A stretch of DNA of 64,000 nt from Haliea sp. (GTDB taxonomy: Bacteria; Pseudomonadota; Gammaproteobacteria; Pseudomonadales; Halieaceae), in contig JADJAL010000004.1 of assembly GCA_016704305.1 (NCBI GenBank), forward strand, positions 62,001-126,000. Reading direction: 5' to 3'. Positions 35,164-44,176 of the stretch are shown in pieces. Under the pieces are notes generated by a model, which worked only from the letters and a program-made list of their open reading frames with translations, was not told the origin of the DNA and did no database searches. The position numbers and the translations under genes were made by a program. Within the stretch, counting starts at the first letter, position 1, and the number at the start of each line of letters is the position of its first letter.

Positions 35164-36573
35164 CTAGAATTTGCCCATCACCGCGCCAAACAATTCCTCG
35201 TCCGAAGGAATCACCTTGGTTTTCGCCAGCGGCCTGGACACCCAGGTCTCGTTGATCAGGTCGCGCCAGGTGATATTGTGGTTGATGCTGTTGTTGCCCC
35301 AGGAACCGCAGCCCAGCGAGAAGGTCTGGCGCATGCCATTCCACAGGTTGCCGCTGTTCGACGCGGACTGCGGCTGGTTCACCATCACCCTGGAAGTGCG
35401 CGTGCCCATGGCCAGCTTCAGGATGTTGTCGTCGTTGTAGGAGTAGATGCCGCAGCTGTGGCCCTGGCCCTGGTAGGCCTGGATCCTGTTGGTCATCTCG
35501 ATGGCTTCATCGATATCCTTGACCTTGTACAGCGCCATCGTCACCGTCAGTTTCTCGCCGGAGAACGGATAGTCCGGGCCCGCGCCGGTTTCGGGCACGA
35601 TCAGGAATTGCTTGCCCTCGGGTATGTCGATACCCGCCTGGCCGGCGATAGTGACGGCGTGCTGCGCCACGATGCCCGCGTTCAGGTGGCCATCGTGCCA
35701 CAGGACGTGTTGCAACTTCGCCTTGTCCTCGCCCTCAATAACGTACCCGCCTTCGTGCTTGAGCTTTTCCAGGAACGCATCATAGACAGACTCAAACACC
35801 AGTACGGCGTTGTCCGAAGAGCAGGACGCAGCCAGGTCCAGGGTCTTGGAAATGCGGATCTTCTCGGCTGCTTCATCAAGGTCGGCCGTGTCATCGACCG
35901 TGATCACGGCGTTGCCCACGCCCACGCCCAGCGCCGGCGTGCCGGAGGAATACGCGGCGGTCACCATCGCGGCGCCACCGGTGGCCAGGATGCGGTCGCA
36001 CTGGCGCATCAGTTCGTTGGTCTTGTCCAGCGACGGCACGTCGATACTCTGCACCAGGTCAGCCGGACCACCCAAGGCCACGATGGCCTCGCGCATGTAA
36101 TCGCAAATTTTCTTGTTGGTCAGCTTGGCGCGCGGGTGCGGCGCGATGATGATCGCGTTGCGGCCCTTGACGGCCGAGATCGCCTTGATGACCGGCGTCG
36201 CTTCGGGATTGGTGGACGGCGACAGCGCGCCGATAACACCCACCGGCTTGGCGATTTTGACGAGATTGCGCGCCCGGTCCTCTTCGATCACGCCAACCGA
36301 TTTGTCGTCGATGATATCCATCAGGGTGGCGCGGGTCTTGCGGTGGATCTTGAGGTATTTACCCTCGTAATTGCCGAGCTGGGTTTCCTCGACGGTGAAG
36401 CGGGCGATCTCTTCCGAGCGATCCTCCCGCGCCACCGCCCACACCATCGCGGTGATCAGCTCATCCACCTGCGCCTGGGTGTAGTTTTCAATCTGCTGTT
36501 GCGCGGCGCGCGCACGGGCCATCATTGCGGCCACTTCCGCCCGCGCCTCAAGCAATTCCTGTTTCTCTTCCAT
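35164..36573 (-). CDS. Acylating (CoA-dependent) aldehyde dehydrogenase family protein
   Basis: 469 aa member of the acylating branch (SauS/EutE/AdhE N-terminal type). It has VIGALSPSTNPEATPVIK, the catalytic Cys in LDLAASCSSDNAVLVFES, TSRVMVNQPQS, and the terminal CGSWGNNSINHNITWRDLINETWVSR that marks sulfoacetaldehyde/acetaldehyde dehydrogenases. It oxidises an aldehyde to the acyl-CoA with NAD(P). It heads an otherwise standard valine operon, where methylmalonate-semialdehyde dehydrogenase (MmsA) is normally found; it may fill that role and give propionyl-CoA, but sequence similarity does not show this. Confidence 0.88.
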   Translation of the reverse strand: MEEKQELLEARAEVAAMMARARAAQQQIENYTQAQVDELITAMVWAVAREDRSEEIARFTVEETQLGNYEGKYLKIHRKTRATLMDIIDDKSVGVIEEDRARNLVKIAKPVGVIGALSPSTNPEATPVIKAISAVKGRNAIIIAPHPRAKLTNKKICDYMREAIVALGGPADLVQSIDVPSLDKTNELMRQCDRILATGGAAMVTAAYSSGTPALGVGVGNAVITVDDTADLDEAAEKIRISKTLDLAASCSSDNAVLVFESVYDAFLEKLKHEGGYVIEGEDKAKLQHVLWHDGHLNAGIVAQHAVTIAGQAGIDIPEGKQFLIVPETGAGPDYPFSGEKLTVTMALYKVKDIDEAIEMTNRIQAYQGQGHSCGIYSYNDDNILKLAMGTRTSRVMVNQPQSASNSGNLWNGMRQTFSLGCGSWGNNSINHNITWRDLINETWVSRPLAKTKVIPSDEELFGAVMGKF

Positions 36574-36768
36574 CTCTGCCTACCTCACTATTTAACGCCG
36601 ATTCCGGGTCCATCGCCTGCCGGGGCGCTATGTTACACCGCATGCGACATTGCGTGCGACAGCACCGACGAGATAACGATGCGCTGATTTTTGTCTGCAG
36701 AGGATACTCGCACTGTACCCGCCGGCGGAGCGCTCGGGCGGGTCTTCGGTGAAGGACAGGGCGAGTTG

Positions 36769-37743
36769 TTACAGGTCCGGCTTTACCTGTTCGGCACAGG
36801 TGAGGTGTTTCATTAACAGCGCGCGCATCCACTGGTGGGGAGCGCTACGCGAGGTGCGGGTGTGGCGCATCAGCGACATGCTGCCCCGGTTGCTGCTTTT
36901 GGAATGGCGGATCATGCCCTGCAGTTCCGCCGGCAATTCCTGTGCGGAGATGCGCTCGCGGTACAGCCCCCCCTCCTCGAAACCGGCATTCGCCACCAAC
37001 AGGGAGTCGGTATGGTTCAACACCCCGACCGCCGACGAAAATTGGGTGGTTTCCAGCACAATATTGCGGTGCAAGCCGTGCTGGGCCAGCACCTCATCCA
37101 CCATGCTGGTGTTCTCCTGCGTCAGGCCGGGCAGGTACAGGCGCAGGTGCGGGTAGGCCAGGAAGTCGGCCAGGCTTACCTGCTTCGCCGCCAGTGGATG
37201 GCCGACGCGCATGTAACAGCGCGGTGCAATGGGGGCAATCGGCTCGGCCACGATGTCGCGCTCCGTCTCCAGCGCGAGAAAGGCGGCGAAGTCCGCATTG
37301 CCCTTCTTCAGCTGTTCCTGGTAGTTCGAGGGCACCTCGGCCATGATGATCTGCACATGCGGCGCGATCACCGCCAGTTCCGCCATCAGGCTGGGCAACA
37401 GCGATTCGCACAGAATGGGCGGCAGCAACAGCTTGAAACAACCCGCGTACGTGTCCGGGCTGAATTCGACATCGCCCAGCACGTGCTCAATGGTTTCCAG
37501 TAATCCTGGCAGCTCCGCGCCCAGTTCCTCCGCGCGCGGCGTCGGTATAAGCCCGTGGGACGTGCGAGTAAAAAGGGGGTCTTCAAACGCGTCGCGCAGT
37601 TTCTGCAGGGTTTTGCTCAGCGCCGGCTGGGATACGGAGAGTCTCTCCGCCGCGCGGGTGACATTGCGTTCTTCCAACAGAATCTGCAACGCGACCAGTA
37701 AATTCAAATCCGTACGAATCAACCTGCGCGAAATCATAGCCAC
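36769..37743 (-). CDS. LysR family transcriptional regulator
   Basis: 324 aa. The N-terminal helix-turn-helix reads LNLLVALQILLEERNVTRAAERLSVSQPALSKTLQKLRDAFEDPLFTRTSHGLIPT, followed by a periplasmic-binding-like ligand domain. Start at 37743 (MAMISRR) or the second Met at 37737. It lies 195 bp upstream of the valine operon on the same strand and is divergent from the DUF4136 gene; the short palindrome at 37753-37767 lies in its leader, so self-regulation is likely. Control of the valine operon is inferred from adjacency. Confidence 0.93.
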   Translation of the reverse strand: MAMISRRLIRTDLNLLVALQILLEERNVTRAAERLSVSQPALSKTLQKLRDAFEDPLFTRTSHGLIPTPRAEELGAELPGLLETIEHVLGDVEFSPDTYAGCFKLLLPPILCESLLPSLMAELAVIAPHVQIIMAEVPSNYQEQLKKGNADFAAFLALETERDIVAEPIAPIAPRCYMRVGHPLAAKQVSLADFLAYPHLRLYLPGLTQENTSMVDEVLAQHGLHRNIVLETTQFSSAVGVLNHTDSLLVANAGFEEGGLYRERISAQELPAELQGMIRHSKSSNRGSMSLMRHTRTSRSAPHQWMRALLMKHLTCAEQVKPDL

Positions 37744-37752
37744 TGTCCAGAA

Positions 37753-37767
37753 ATAACCCTTGGTTAT
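37753..37767. promoter_or_regulatory. Inverted repeat ATAACC-N3-GGTTAT, candidate LysR site
   Basis: A perfect six-base inverted repeat with three-base spacer, 10 bp ahead of the LysR start codon and between divergent genes. It fits the T-N11-A style of LysR recognition sites by symmetry, though the exact consensus of this regulator is unknown. Confidence 0.5.
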
Positions 37768-37955
37768 AGGCTAACACTAACAAACAGGAATGCGCAAAAC
37801 ATCGCCCACTTTATTCGCACGGCCAAGGAGTGTCACTCGCGACGGGCGCTTGCGGGTTGTGGTCGGGGCGTATTCACCGCTACCATGGCAGCGTCGACGC
37901 GCTCGCGCAGGGCATTCCCCGCTCTGCCCGCGGACACTTTGCCTTGAGGATTACC

Positions 37956-38537
37956 ATGCGTTTCACCCGATTTTTGGTGTATTCACTACTGTTGCCGGTG
38001 CTCGCTGCCTGCAGTGGCGTCGAAATCGAACAATCGAGTATCGACACGTTCGCCGCCGGCAATTACCACTATTACAAGTGGCGTTCCAAGCCCCTGCCCA
38101 GCACTACCCGCTCAACGGATCCCGTCTACACCCTCGACCCCATCATACGGCGGGACGTCGACGCAGCCTTGCAGGCCAAGGGCTATGCACTGGACGAGGA
38201 TCGCGCGCAGTTCACGGTCGACTATCTGTATGCAAACGACCTGCGGCAGGGCGAACGCAGCCAACTGGCGAGCAACATCACGCCGTATCCCCGGGTCACG
38301 CCCAATCGCCAGGTGAACCAGGCCGCCGTGGACAACGCGATTGCGCTCGGCGGGGTGCAGGAGACGAACAATATCACGCTGCAATTCAACGACTCGGCCA
38401 CCAATCAGGAAGTGTGGCAGGCCACGCTCAGCAAGGTTGTGGAAGACGCCAACAATATCGATGCGACGCGCCTTGACGATCATCTGCAACGGTTCCTGGA
38501 GCGCGCACTGGCGCCAATACCGCCCGCGAGCCAGTAA
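37956..38537 (+). CDS. DUF4136 domain-containing lipoprotein
   Basis: 193 aa from ATG 37956, preceded by TTGAGGA. The signal MRFTRFLVYSLLLPVLAAC ends in a good lipobox (LAAC, Cys19). The DUF4136 pattern follows: FAAGNYHYYKWRSKPL, DPIIRRDVDAALQAKGYAL, later ITLQFNDSATNQEVWQATLSK. These lipoproteins are anchored in the outer membrane or periplasm; function unknown. Ends 4 bp from the convergent dehydrogenase gene. Confidence 0.9.
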   Translation: MRFTRFLVYSLLLPVLAACSGVEIEQSSIDTFAAGNYHYYKWRSKPLPSTTRSTDPVYTLDPIIRRDVDAALQAKGYALDEDRAQFTVDYLYANDLRQGERSQLASNITPYPRVTPNRQVNQAAVDNAIALGGVQETNNITLQFNDSATNQEVWQATLSKVVEDANNIDATRLDDHLQRFLERALAPIPPASQ

Positions 38538-38541
38538 GCCC

Positions 38542-39528
38542 TTAGCGCAAGGCTTCCGCCAGATAGACCTGGGGGTTGACGCAATGCGGCATGGGCTGAC
38601 CCAGCAGCACGGCAGAGGCGTTGCGCACAGCGATATCCACCATCTTCGCGCGCGTCAGCGTCGTCGCGCTGCCGATATGCGGCACCACCACGACCCTGGG
38701 GTGTTGCAACAGCGGGTTATCCAGCGCCACCGGCTCGCGCTCGAACACATCCAGCCCCGCCGCGTAGAGATGCCCGCTGTCCAGCGCCGCCGCGAGCGCC
38801 GCCTCGTCAACGATGCCGCCCCTGGCCGTATTGACCAGCACCGCGCCGGGTTTCATCGTGGCGATCATTGGGGCGTCGAGCAGGTTGCGCGTCTCACTGG
38901 TGAGCGCAAGATGAACGCTGACAAAATCACTGCGCAGCAGTAACTCCTCCAGCGACACGTTGTCCACGCCCGGCACCGCGCGCCCCGAGGGCGTCCAGCC
39001 GATCACTTTCATATCAAATCCCCCGGCGCGGCGCGCCACCGCCTGGCCGATCGCACCCAGGCCGACGATACCGAGCGTGGCGCCGCTGACATCCTTGCCG
39101 AGGAAGAAATCCGGCGACCAGCGGGTTTCGGGACGCCAGTTCCCGCCCCGGATGTAGCGGTCGCCCTCCGCCACACGGCGCGCCGCCGCGAGCAACAACG
39201 CGAAGGCTGCATCCGCCGTGGTATCCACCAGCACGCCAGGCGTATGGCCCACCGGAATACCGCGCGCGGTGAGCGCCTCGACGTCGATGTGATCGACCCC
39301 GACCGACACGCTGGAGACGAACCGCAGGCTGGGCATGGCATCGAGCAGCGGGAGATCGATGGCGTCCGTCAGCAGGCAGATCAGGCCGTGACAATCCGCC
39401 AGTTGCGCCCGCGTGTCCGGCGCCGACAACGACCGCGGCCCCGTGAGGACGTCCATTTCGCACTGCCCTGCAAGTGCCTGCAGCCGCTCACCTGGCAAGG
39501 GTTGCGTAATGACGACTTTTTTTAGCAT
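38542..39528 (-). CDS. D-2-hydroxyacid dehydrogenase (glyoxylate/hydroxypyruvate reductase type)
   Basis: 328 aa NAD(P)-dependent enzyme. The nucleotide loop is LGIVGLGAIGQAVARRAGGFDM, catalytic residues sit in LVNTARGGIVDEAAL (Arg), AGLDVFEREP (Glu) and VVVPHIGSAT (His). It reduces glyoxylate, hydroxypyruvate or a 2-ketoacid. Its ATG overlaps the PPK2 stop by 7 bp, so the two are co-translated, an unusual pairing. Confidence 0.93.
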   Translation of the reverse strand: MLKKVVITQPLPGERLQALAGQCEMDVLTGPRSLSAPDTRAQLADCHGLICLLTDAIDLPLLDAMPSLRFVSSVSVGVDHIDVEALTARGIPVGHTPGVLVDTTADAAFALLLAAARRVAEGDRYIRGGNWRPETRWSPDFFLGKDVSGATLGIVGLGAIGQAVARRAGGFDMKVIGWTPSGRAVPGVDNVSLEELLLRSDFVSVHLALTSETRNLLDAPMIATMKPGAVLVNTARGGIVDEAALAAALDSGHLYAAGLDVFEREPVALDNPLLQHPRVVVVPHIGSATTLTRAKMVDIAVRNASAVLLGQPMPHCVNPQVYLAEALR

Positions 39529-40418
39529 CGATCCCCTTCTTCCTCGGCCGCCAGCTTGCGCCGGATTGACTGCAGGATTTTGCGCTGCTTCGCGCTGACC
39601 GCAGGATAGCTCAGTTGCAGTTGACCAAGCGCATCCTGGATGGTCTGCGAGATGATCAGCCGGGCGTTCTTCTTGTCATCGGCGGGAACGACGTACCAAG
39701 GCGCGGTGCGCGTGCTGGTGGCTTCGAGGCACTGCGCATAGGCCTTCATGTAATCGTCCCACGCCTCGCGCTGTTCTATGTCGGCGGTGCTGAATTTCCA
39801 GTTCTTGTCGGGATCATCGATGCGCTCGATGAAACGGCGGCGCTGTTCCTCGCGCGACAGATGCAGGAAAAACTTGATGACGCGCGTGCCGTTGCGATGC
39901 AGGTGACTTTCGGAGTCAACGATGGAGCGGTAGCGGCCCTCCCAAAATTTCTTGTCGGCGAGGACCGATGCCGGCAGGCCCTGGGCCGCAAGAATCTGCG
40001 GGCGCACCTTTACAATCAGCACTTCCTCGTAATAGGAGCGATTGAAAATGCCGATGCGGCCGCGCTCCGGCAGCGCGAGGTGCGTGCGCCAGAGGAAGTC
40101 GTGGTCCAGCTCCTGCGCACTGGGATGCTTGAAGCTGAAGACCTGGCAGCCCTGCGGATTCACGCCGGACATCACGTGCTTTATCGCACCATCCTTGCCG
40201 GCGGCATCCATGGCCTGGAAGATCAACAACAGCGAATAGCGGTCATGCGCGTAGAGCAGGCGCTGCAGTTCGCTCAGGCGTTGCGTACTTGCGGACAATA
40301 GTTCTTTGTAATCATCGTCGGATTGGTAATGCGGCTCGACCAGCGTCGGCCACTTTGCGAGCTTGACCTTGCTTCCGGGTTTTACCCGGTATTCGTTGCT
40401 GTTGATGGTGTGTTTCAT
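39522..40418 (-). CDS. ppk2: Polyphosphate kinase 2 family protein
   Basis: 298 aa, single-domain PPK2. Walker A-like FQAMDAAGKDGAIKHVMSGV, then FNRSYYEEVLIVKV and the lid region FLHLSREEQRRRFIERIDDPDKNWKFS are diagnostic. PPK2 moves phosphate between polyphosphate and nucleotides; the one-domain length suits class I or III, and exact nucleotide preference cannot be read from sequence. Cytoplasmic. First of a two-gene unit with the 2-hydroxyacid dehydrogenase. Confidence 0.94.
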   Translation of the reverse strand: MKHTINSNEYRVKPGSKVKLAKWPTLVEPHYQSDDDYKELLSASTQRLSELQRLLYAHDRYSLLLIFQAMDAAGKDGAIKHVMSGVNPQGCQVFSFKHPSAQELDHDFLWRTHLALPERGRIGIFNRSYYEEVLIVKVRPQILAAQGLPASVLADKKFWEGRYRSIVDSESHLHRNGTRVIKFFLHLSREEQRRRFIERIDDPDKNWKFSTADIEQREAWDDYMKAYAQCLEATSTRTAPWYVVPADDKKNARLIISQTIQDALGQLQLSYPAVSAKQRKILQSIRRKLAAEEEGDRC

Positions 40419-40445
40419 ACTAAAGTACCTCGAGGCATCACAACC

Positions 40446-40871
40446 CTACAGCGGCTCTGGCACCAAACCCAGCAGGCTGACTAGTCCCGCCTGCCACTCA
40501 CGCAATTGGCCGGTTGTGTAAGACGCCCCGCCGGGCAGATTGCCCCACACCGGCTGCGGCCAGCAGGCATCCTGTGGATGGCGCCCGATAATATGCAAGT
40601 GCATCGCGGGCACAACGTTGCCCAAACCAGCGAAGTTCACCTTGTCGAACCCGAGCACCTGCTTGATGAACTTCGACACGCCGGCGCATTCCGCCAGCAC
40701 CACCAGCCGCTGCTCCTGCGGCAAATCCAGGAAATCGCCGAGCGGCGTTTGCGGCACGAGGATAAACCACGGCAGCGCGGCATTGCGATTGAGCAACAGC
40801 GTGGATGCCGGGAACCTGCCCAGGACGTGGCAGTCCGCAAGCAGTTGGTCGGGTATTGGTTCCAGTTCCAT
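40446..40871 (-). CDS. HIT domain-containing protein
   Basis: 141 aa from ATG 40871, with GGGAGA just upstream. The His triad region reads AMHLHIIGRHPQDACWPQPVWG, a form of HxHxxxRxxxD in a subfamily that keeps HLHIIGRxxxD and a WPxPVWG. Likely a nucleotide hydrolase or phosphorylase. It is 27 bp from the PPK2 start on the same strand, so nucleotide or polyphosphate turnover is a reasonable context. Confidence 0.88.
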   Translation of the reverse strand: MELEPIPDQLLADCHVLGRFPASTLLLNRNAALPWFILVPQTPLGDFLDLPQEQRLVVLAECAGVSKFIKQVLGFDKVNFAGLGNVVPAMHLHIIGRHPQDACWPQPVWGNLPGGASYTTGQLREWQAGLVSLLGLVPEPL

Positions 40872-40922
40872 AGCGTCTCCCGCGGTCTCGCGTCCTGCCT
40901 TATGTTCCAATACGCGCTGGCG

Positions 40923-41474
40923 TCATCGCCCTGGCAGCATGCGCGTGAACGTGTTGTCCCGCATGAGATAATGATGCGCGAGCGCCGCGAGCGCGTGCAG
41001 GCCAATCAGGAAATAACCCACCTTGCCCGCTGTCGTGTGGATTTCCTCGATCCACTCGGCCGTGGCCTCGTTTTGCGCAATCAGCGCGGGCAGCTCCAAT
41101 CCGTAGAAAGGCACCGGTTTGCCCTCGGCGCTCAGTATCATCCATCCGGCGAGCGGCATCCCTATCATCAGGGCATAGAGCAGGCAATGCATCAGCTTTG
41201 CCGCGTACTGTTGCCAGGCCGCAGGCGGCGGCACGATCGCGGGCGTGGGCTGCAGCAAACGCAAACCCAGGCGCAGCCATACCAGTACGAACACCGAAAG
41301 CCCCAGCATGAAATGCCACATTTTCAGGGCATCGCGGGGCTCACTGCCCTTGGGGTACAGTTCGCGCAACTCAATGCAGGCGTAAACCGCCGCGATCAGC
41401 AGGAACATCAGCCAGTGCAGGCCGATTGACACTGCGCTGTATCGGTTAGTTGTAATTTTCGAGTCCATAAACAT
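40923..41474 (-). CDS. Cytochrome b561
   Basis: 183 aa with four membrane helices. Conserved His residues lie in SIGLHWLMFLLIAAVY, ALKMWHFMLGLSVFVLVWLRLGLR, MHCLLYALMIGMPLAGW and GLHALAALAHHY, the bis-heme b561 pattern. It probably shuttles electrons between quinol and a periplasmic acceptor such as superoxide. Start at 41474 or the second Met at 41468. Lies 6 bp after the SDR gene. Confidence 0.92.
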   Translation of the reverse strand: MFMDSKITTNRYSAVSIGLHWLMFLLIAAVYACIELRELYPKGSEPRDALKMWHFMLGLSVFVLVWLRLGLRLLQPTPAIVPPPAAWQQYAAKLMHCLLYALMIGMPLAGWMILSAEGKPVPFYGLELPALIAQNEATAEWIEEIHTTAGKVGYFLIGLHALAALAHHYLMRDNTFTRMLPGR

Positions 41475-41479
41475 CTCCG

Positions 41480-42244
41480 CTATATTGTCATGCCGCCATC
41501 AACCACAATACATTCACCCGTGGTATAGCTGCTCGCATCCGACACCAGGTAGAGCACCGTGCCCGCCATTTCGCTCGGCTCGGCGTGCCGACCCATCGGA
41601 ATACCCTGCACCGCTATTTTGTAGATATCGTCGTTGCTGAACAATGCACCGGCAAACTTGGTCTTGGTCAGGCCGGGCAGCAGCGCGTTGCAGCGAATGC
41701 CAAACGGCGCGCACTCCTTGGCGAAGACTTTTGTCATATTGACGACCGCCGCCTTGGTAATCGAATAAATGCCCTGCATCGGTCCAGGTTGCAGCGCGTT
41801 GACCGACGCGGTATTCACGATCGCGCCGCCACCGTGGTCGCGCATCAGCTTGCCCGCTTCGATGGACATGAAGAAATAGCCGCGAATATTCACTTCAACG
41901 GTTTTGTTGTACGCGCCAAGGTCGGTGTCCAGAACATGGCCGAAGTACGGGTTGGTGGCCGCGTTGTTCACGCAGATATCCAGTTTGCCGTGGGTCTTTT
42001 GGATGTGCGCGAACAACTGCGCGATCTGCTCCATATTGCCCACGTTGCAGGCGAAGGCTTCCGCGCTGCCGCCCGCCTGGCGAATGCCCTCGGCCACCGC
42101 GCTGCAATCATCGATCTTGCGGCTGGAGACGATCACATGCGCGCCCTGCTCCGCCAGCAGCTTGGCTATCTCCTCGCCAATACCGCGGCTCGCACCACTC
42201 ACCAGTGCTATTTTTCCCGTCAGATCAAAAAGCTGTGTTGCCAT
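41480..42244 (-). CDS. SDR family oxidoreductase
   Basis: 254 aa from ATG 42244. Classical SDR: ALVSGASRGIGEEIAKLL nucleotide loop, NNAATNP, catalytic Ser in NTASVNA, and YSITK. The C-terminal SYTTGECIVVDGGMTI is typical of FabG-like enzymes. Oxidises or reduces an acyl or ring hydroxyl; the substrate is unknown. An open frame extends further upstream but with unlikely composition. Confidence 0.92.
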   Translation of the reverse strand: MATQLFDLTGKIALVSGASRGIGEEIAKLLAEQGAHVIVSSRKIDDCSAVAEGIRQAGGSAEAFACNVGNMEQIAQLFAHIQKTHGKLDICVNNAATNPYFGHVLDTDLGAYNKTVEVNIRGYFFMSIEAGKLMRDHGGGAIVNTASVNALQPGPMQGIYSITKAAVVNMTKVFAKECAPFGIRCNALLPGLTKTKFAGALFSNDDIYKIAVQGIPMGRHAEPSEMAGTVLYLVSDASSYTTGECIVVDGGMTI

Positions 42245-42313
42245 AATCCCGACTCTCCTGTGTGTTACCCATTGTAAAAACGTCAACGCATGTGGCAACG
42301 AGATACTACGCTG

Positions 42314-43510
42314 TTACAGATCACGCTGCACAGTCTTGCCACGGCCACCTGGTTCCTGTCGCGCGTACTGGACACAGGCCCAGAACAGGTAGATCGAAAC
42401 GATACCCGCACTACCCAGCCACGCGCCTCGATAACCCACCAGCGCGAGGTTGATGCCTGCGAGCAACGGACCCGCTACCCGCCCCCAGGAAGCGGCTGCG
42501 CTGGTAATACCCATCATCCGCCCGCGAACCTCCAACGCTGTCGTGAGGCTGACGATGGTGTTAAGCAGCGGAATGCACAGCGTCGCACCCGTCATCGCAA
42601 GAAATACGGATCCGACCATCATTTGCATCGTGCTGGCGGCTGCCGCGCCCAGCAGGCCAAGCAGCAGCGCGGAGATGGACAGGCATAACAAGCGCCACTC
42701 ACCGAGCCACCGCACCAGCGGGCCCAGCAAGCCGATCTGGAAAATCACCATCAGAGCGCCTTGTATACCGAAGACAATCCCCACCTCCCTGGCACTCCAA
42801 CCCAGGTGATCACCCAGCCACAGCGGGAGCAGGTAGGTGACCGAACTGACCGCGGCCTGGTGCAACACAAACTGCGACACCAGTAGCCGATTGCCGGTCG
42901 CGTGCAGTAAACCATAGGTGGAAAATGATTGTGCGCTGGCCGCTTTTGCCCGGTTCGACGAGCGCTTTTCCGGCGGCAGGGATTCACGCAGAAAGCAGGC
43001 GGCGGCAAGCATGGCCAGCAGCGACATACCTCCGGCGACGATGCAGGGCAGCGTAAAACTGGCGCTGGGCCCGGACAGCAACCCGCCCAGCATGGGGCCG
43101 AGCACGATACCGAGGCCAAACGCCGCGCCGGTGAGGCCCATGCCGCGCGCGCGGTTTTGCGGCGTGGTGATGTCGGCGATGATCGCCGAGGCGACGCCGA
43201 AGTTGCCCGCCATCAATCCCGCAAAGCCGCGCGCGGCAAAGACCATCCACAGCTCGGAGGCCAGGCCCAGCATCAGGTAAGAACAGGCCGCGCCAGCCAG
43301 GCACATCATGATCACCGGCTTGCGGCCGATACGATCCGACAGGCGGCCCCACACTGGTCCGGACAGGCCCGCGCAGATGGCATACGTCACGATTATCAGC
43401 GCGATATCCATTTTGTCCGCGCCCAGAGTGGGGGACAAAAACGGCAGGATGGGGATCACAATGCCGAAGCCGATCAGGTCGAGCAGGATAACGCCGAACA
43501 GGATGGGCAT
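42314..43510 (-). CDS. MFS transporter, TCR/Tet type
   Basis: 398 aa, about 12 membrane helices. Motif A is seen as GPVWGRLSDRIGRKPVIMM and the N-terminal LLDLIGFGIVIPILPFL is typical of the DHA1 drug:H+ antiporters related to TetA. A central hydrophilic loop (LPPEKRSSNRAKAASAQ) divides the two halves. Probably exports a small hydrophobic compound; tetracycline resistance is not implied. Confidence 0.9.
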   Translation of the reverse strand: MPILFGVILLDLIGFGIVIPILPFLSPTLGADKMDIALIIVTYAICAGLSGPVWGRLSDRIGRKPVIMMCLAGAACSYLMLGLASELWMVFAARGFAGLMAGNFGVASAIIADITTPQNRARGMGLTGAAFGLGIVLGPMLGGLLSGPSASFTLPCIVAGGMSLLAMLAAACFLRESLPPEKRSSNRAKAASAQSFSTYGLLHATGNRLLVSQFVLHQAAVSSVTYLLPLWLGDHLGWSAREVGIVFGIQGALMVIFQIGLLGPLVRWLGEWRLLCLSISALLLGLLGAAAASTMQMMVGSVFLAMTGATLCIPLLNTIVSLTTALEVRGRMMGITSAAASWGRVAGPLLAGINLALVGYRGAWLGSAGIVSIYLFWACVQYARQEPGGRGKTVQRDL

Positions 43511-43558
43511 TAGAAGTGGATTCCCGATCTAGCGGGAAGCGGTGGACGGAACACTGCG

Positions 43559-44122
43559 TTACTCGCCCTGCCAGCGTTTCACCTGCTCCAGTTGCAGATC
43601 GAACAGATCGAGCGCGCGGCCGACGGTTTGCGTCACCATCTCGTCGATGGATTTTGGCCGGGTGTAAAACGCCGGCACCGGTGGCGCGATCACCGCGCCC
43701 ATTTCCGACAACTGCGTCATCGTGCGCAAATGGCCGGTGTGCAGCGGGGTCTCGCGCACCATCAACACCAGCCGCCGACGCTCTTTCAGCACCACATCCG
43801 CCGCGCGCGTCAGCAGCGTGGAGGTAACGCCGGTCGCGATCTCCGACATGGTGCGCACGGAACAGGGTGCGATGAGCATCCCGGCGGTGGGGAATGAACC
43901 GCTGGCAATGGAGGCGCCTATACTGGTGGCGGGATGCACGGCGCTCGCGAGCGACTCGAGGTCCGCCAGTGTCATATCCAACTCGTAATGCAGCGTGAGT
44001 TTGGCGGATTTGCTGATCACGAGATGGGTCTCAACAGCGCAGTCACGCAACAGTTGAAGCGCGCGCACGCCATACACGATGCCGGATGCCCCGCTGATGC
44101 CTACTATTATCCGCTTGGTCAT
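43559..44122 (-). CDS. ubiX: Flavin prenyltransferase UbiX
   Basis: 187 aa. RIIVGISGASGIVYGVRALQLL is the FMN loop; LIAPCSVRTMSEIATGVTSTLLTRAADVVLKERRRLVLMVRETPL is the family core. It attaches dimethylallyl phosphate to FMN to make prenyl-FMN for UbiD-type decarboxylases in ubiquinone synthesis. Convergent or lone gene, 36 bp from the MFS start region. Confidence 0.95.
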   Translation of the reverse strand: MTKRIIVGISGASGIVYGVRALQLLRDCAVETHLVISKSAKLTLHYELDMTLADLESLASAVHPATSIGASIASGSFPTAGMLIAPCSVRTMSEIATGVTSTLLTRAADVVLKERRRLVLMVRETPLHTGHLRTMTQLSEMGAVIAPPVPAFYTRPKSIDEMVTQTVGRALDLFDLQLEQVKRWQGE

Positions 44123-44176
44123 GGCGCCCTATCTGCTTTTATTCCCCTGCGACTCTACCAGTGCGCGCGCTAAAAA

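Noticed and set aside
35278..36687. 469-codon plus-strand frame opposite the acylating aldehyde dehydrogenase
   Set aside because: Antisense shadow with Val/Asp/His/Arg bias and no motifs.
36717..36743. ACCCGCC/GGCGGGT hairpin downstream of LysR
   Set aside because: Stable stem but no U tract on either side; too little to call a terminator or operator.
38536..38555. Weak hairpin AAGCC...GGCTT between DUF4136 and dehydrogenase genes
   Set aside because: Short stem with a bulge and no T run on either strand, so not called a terminator.
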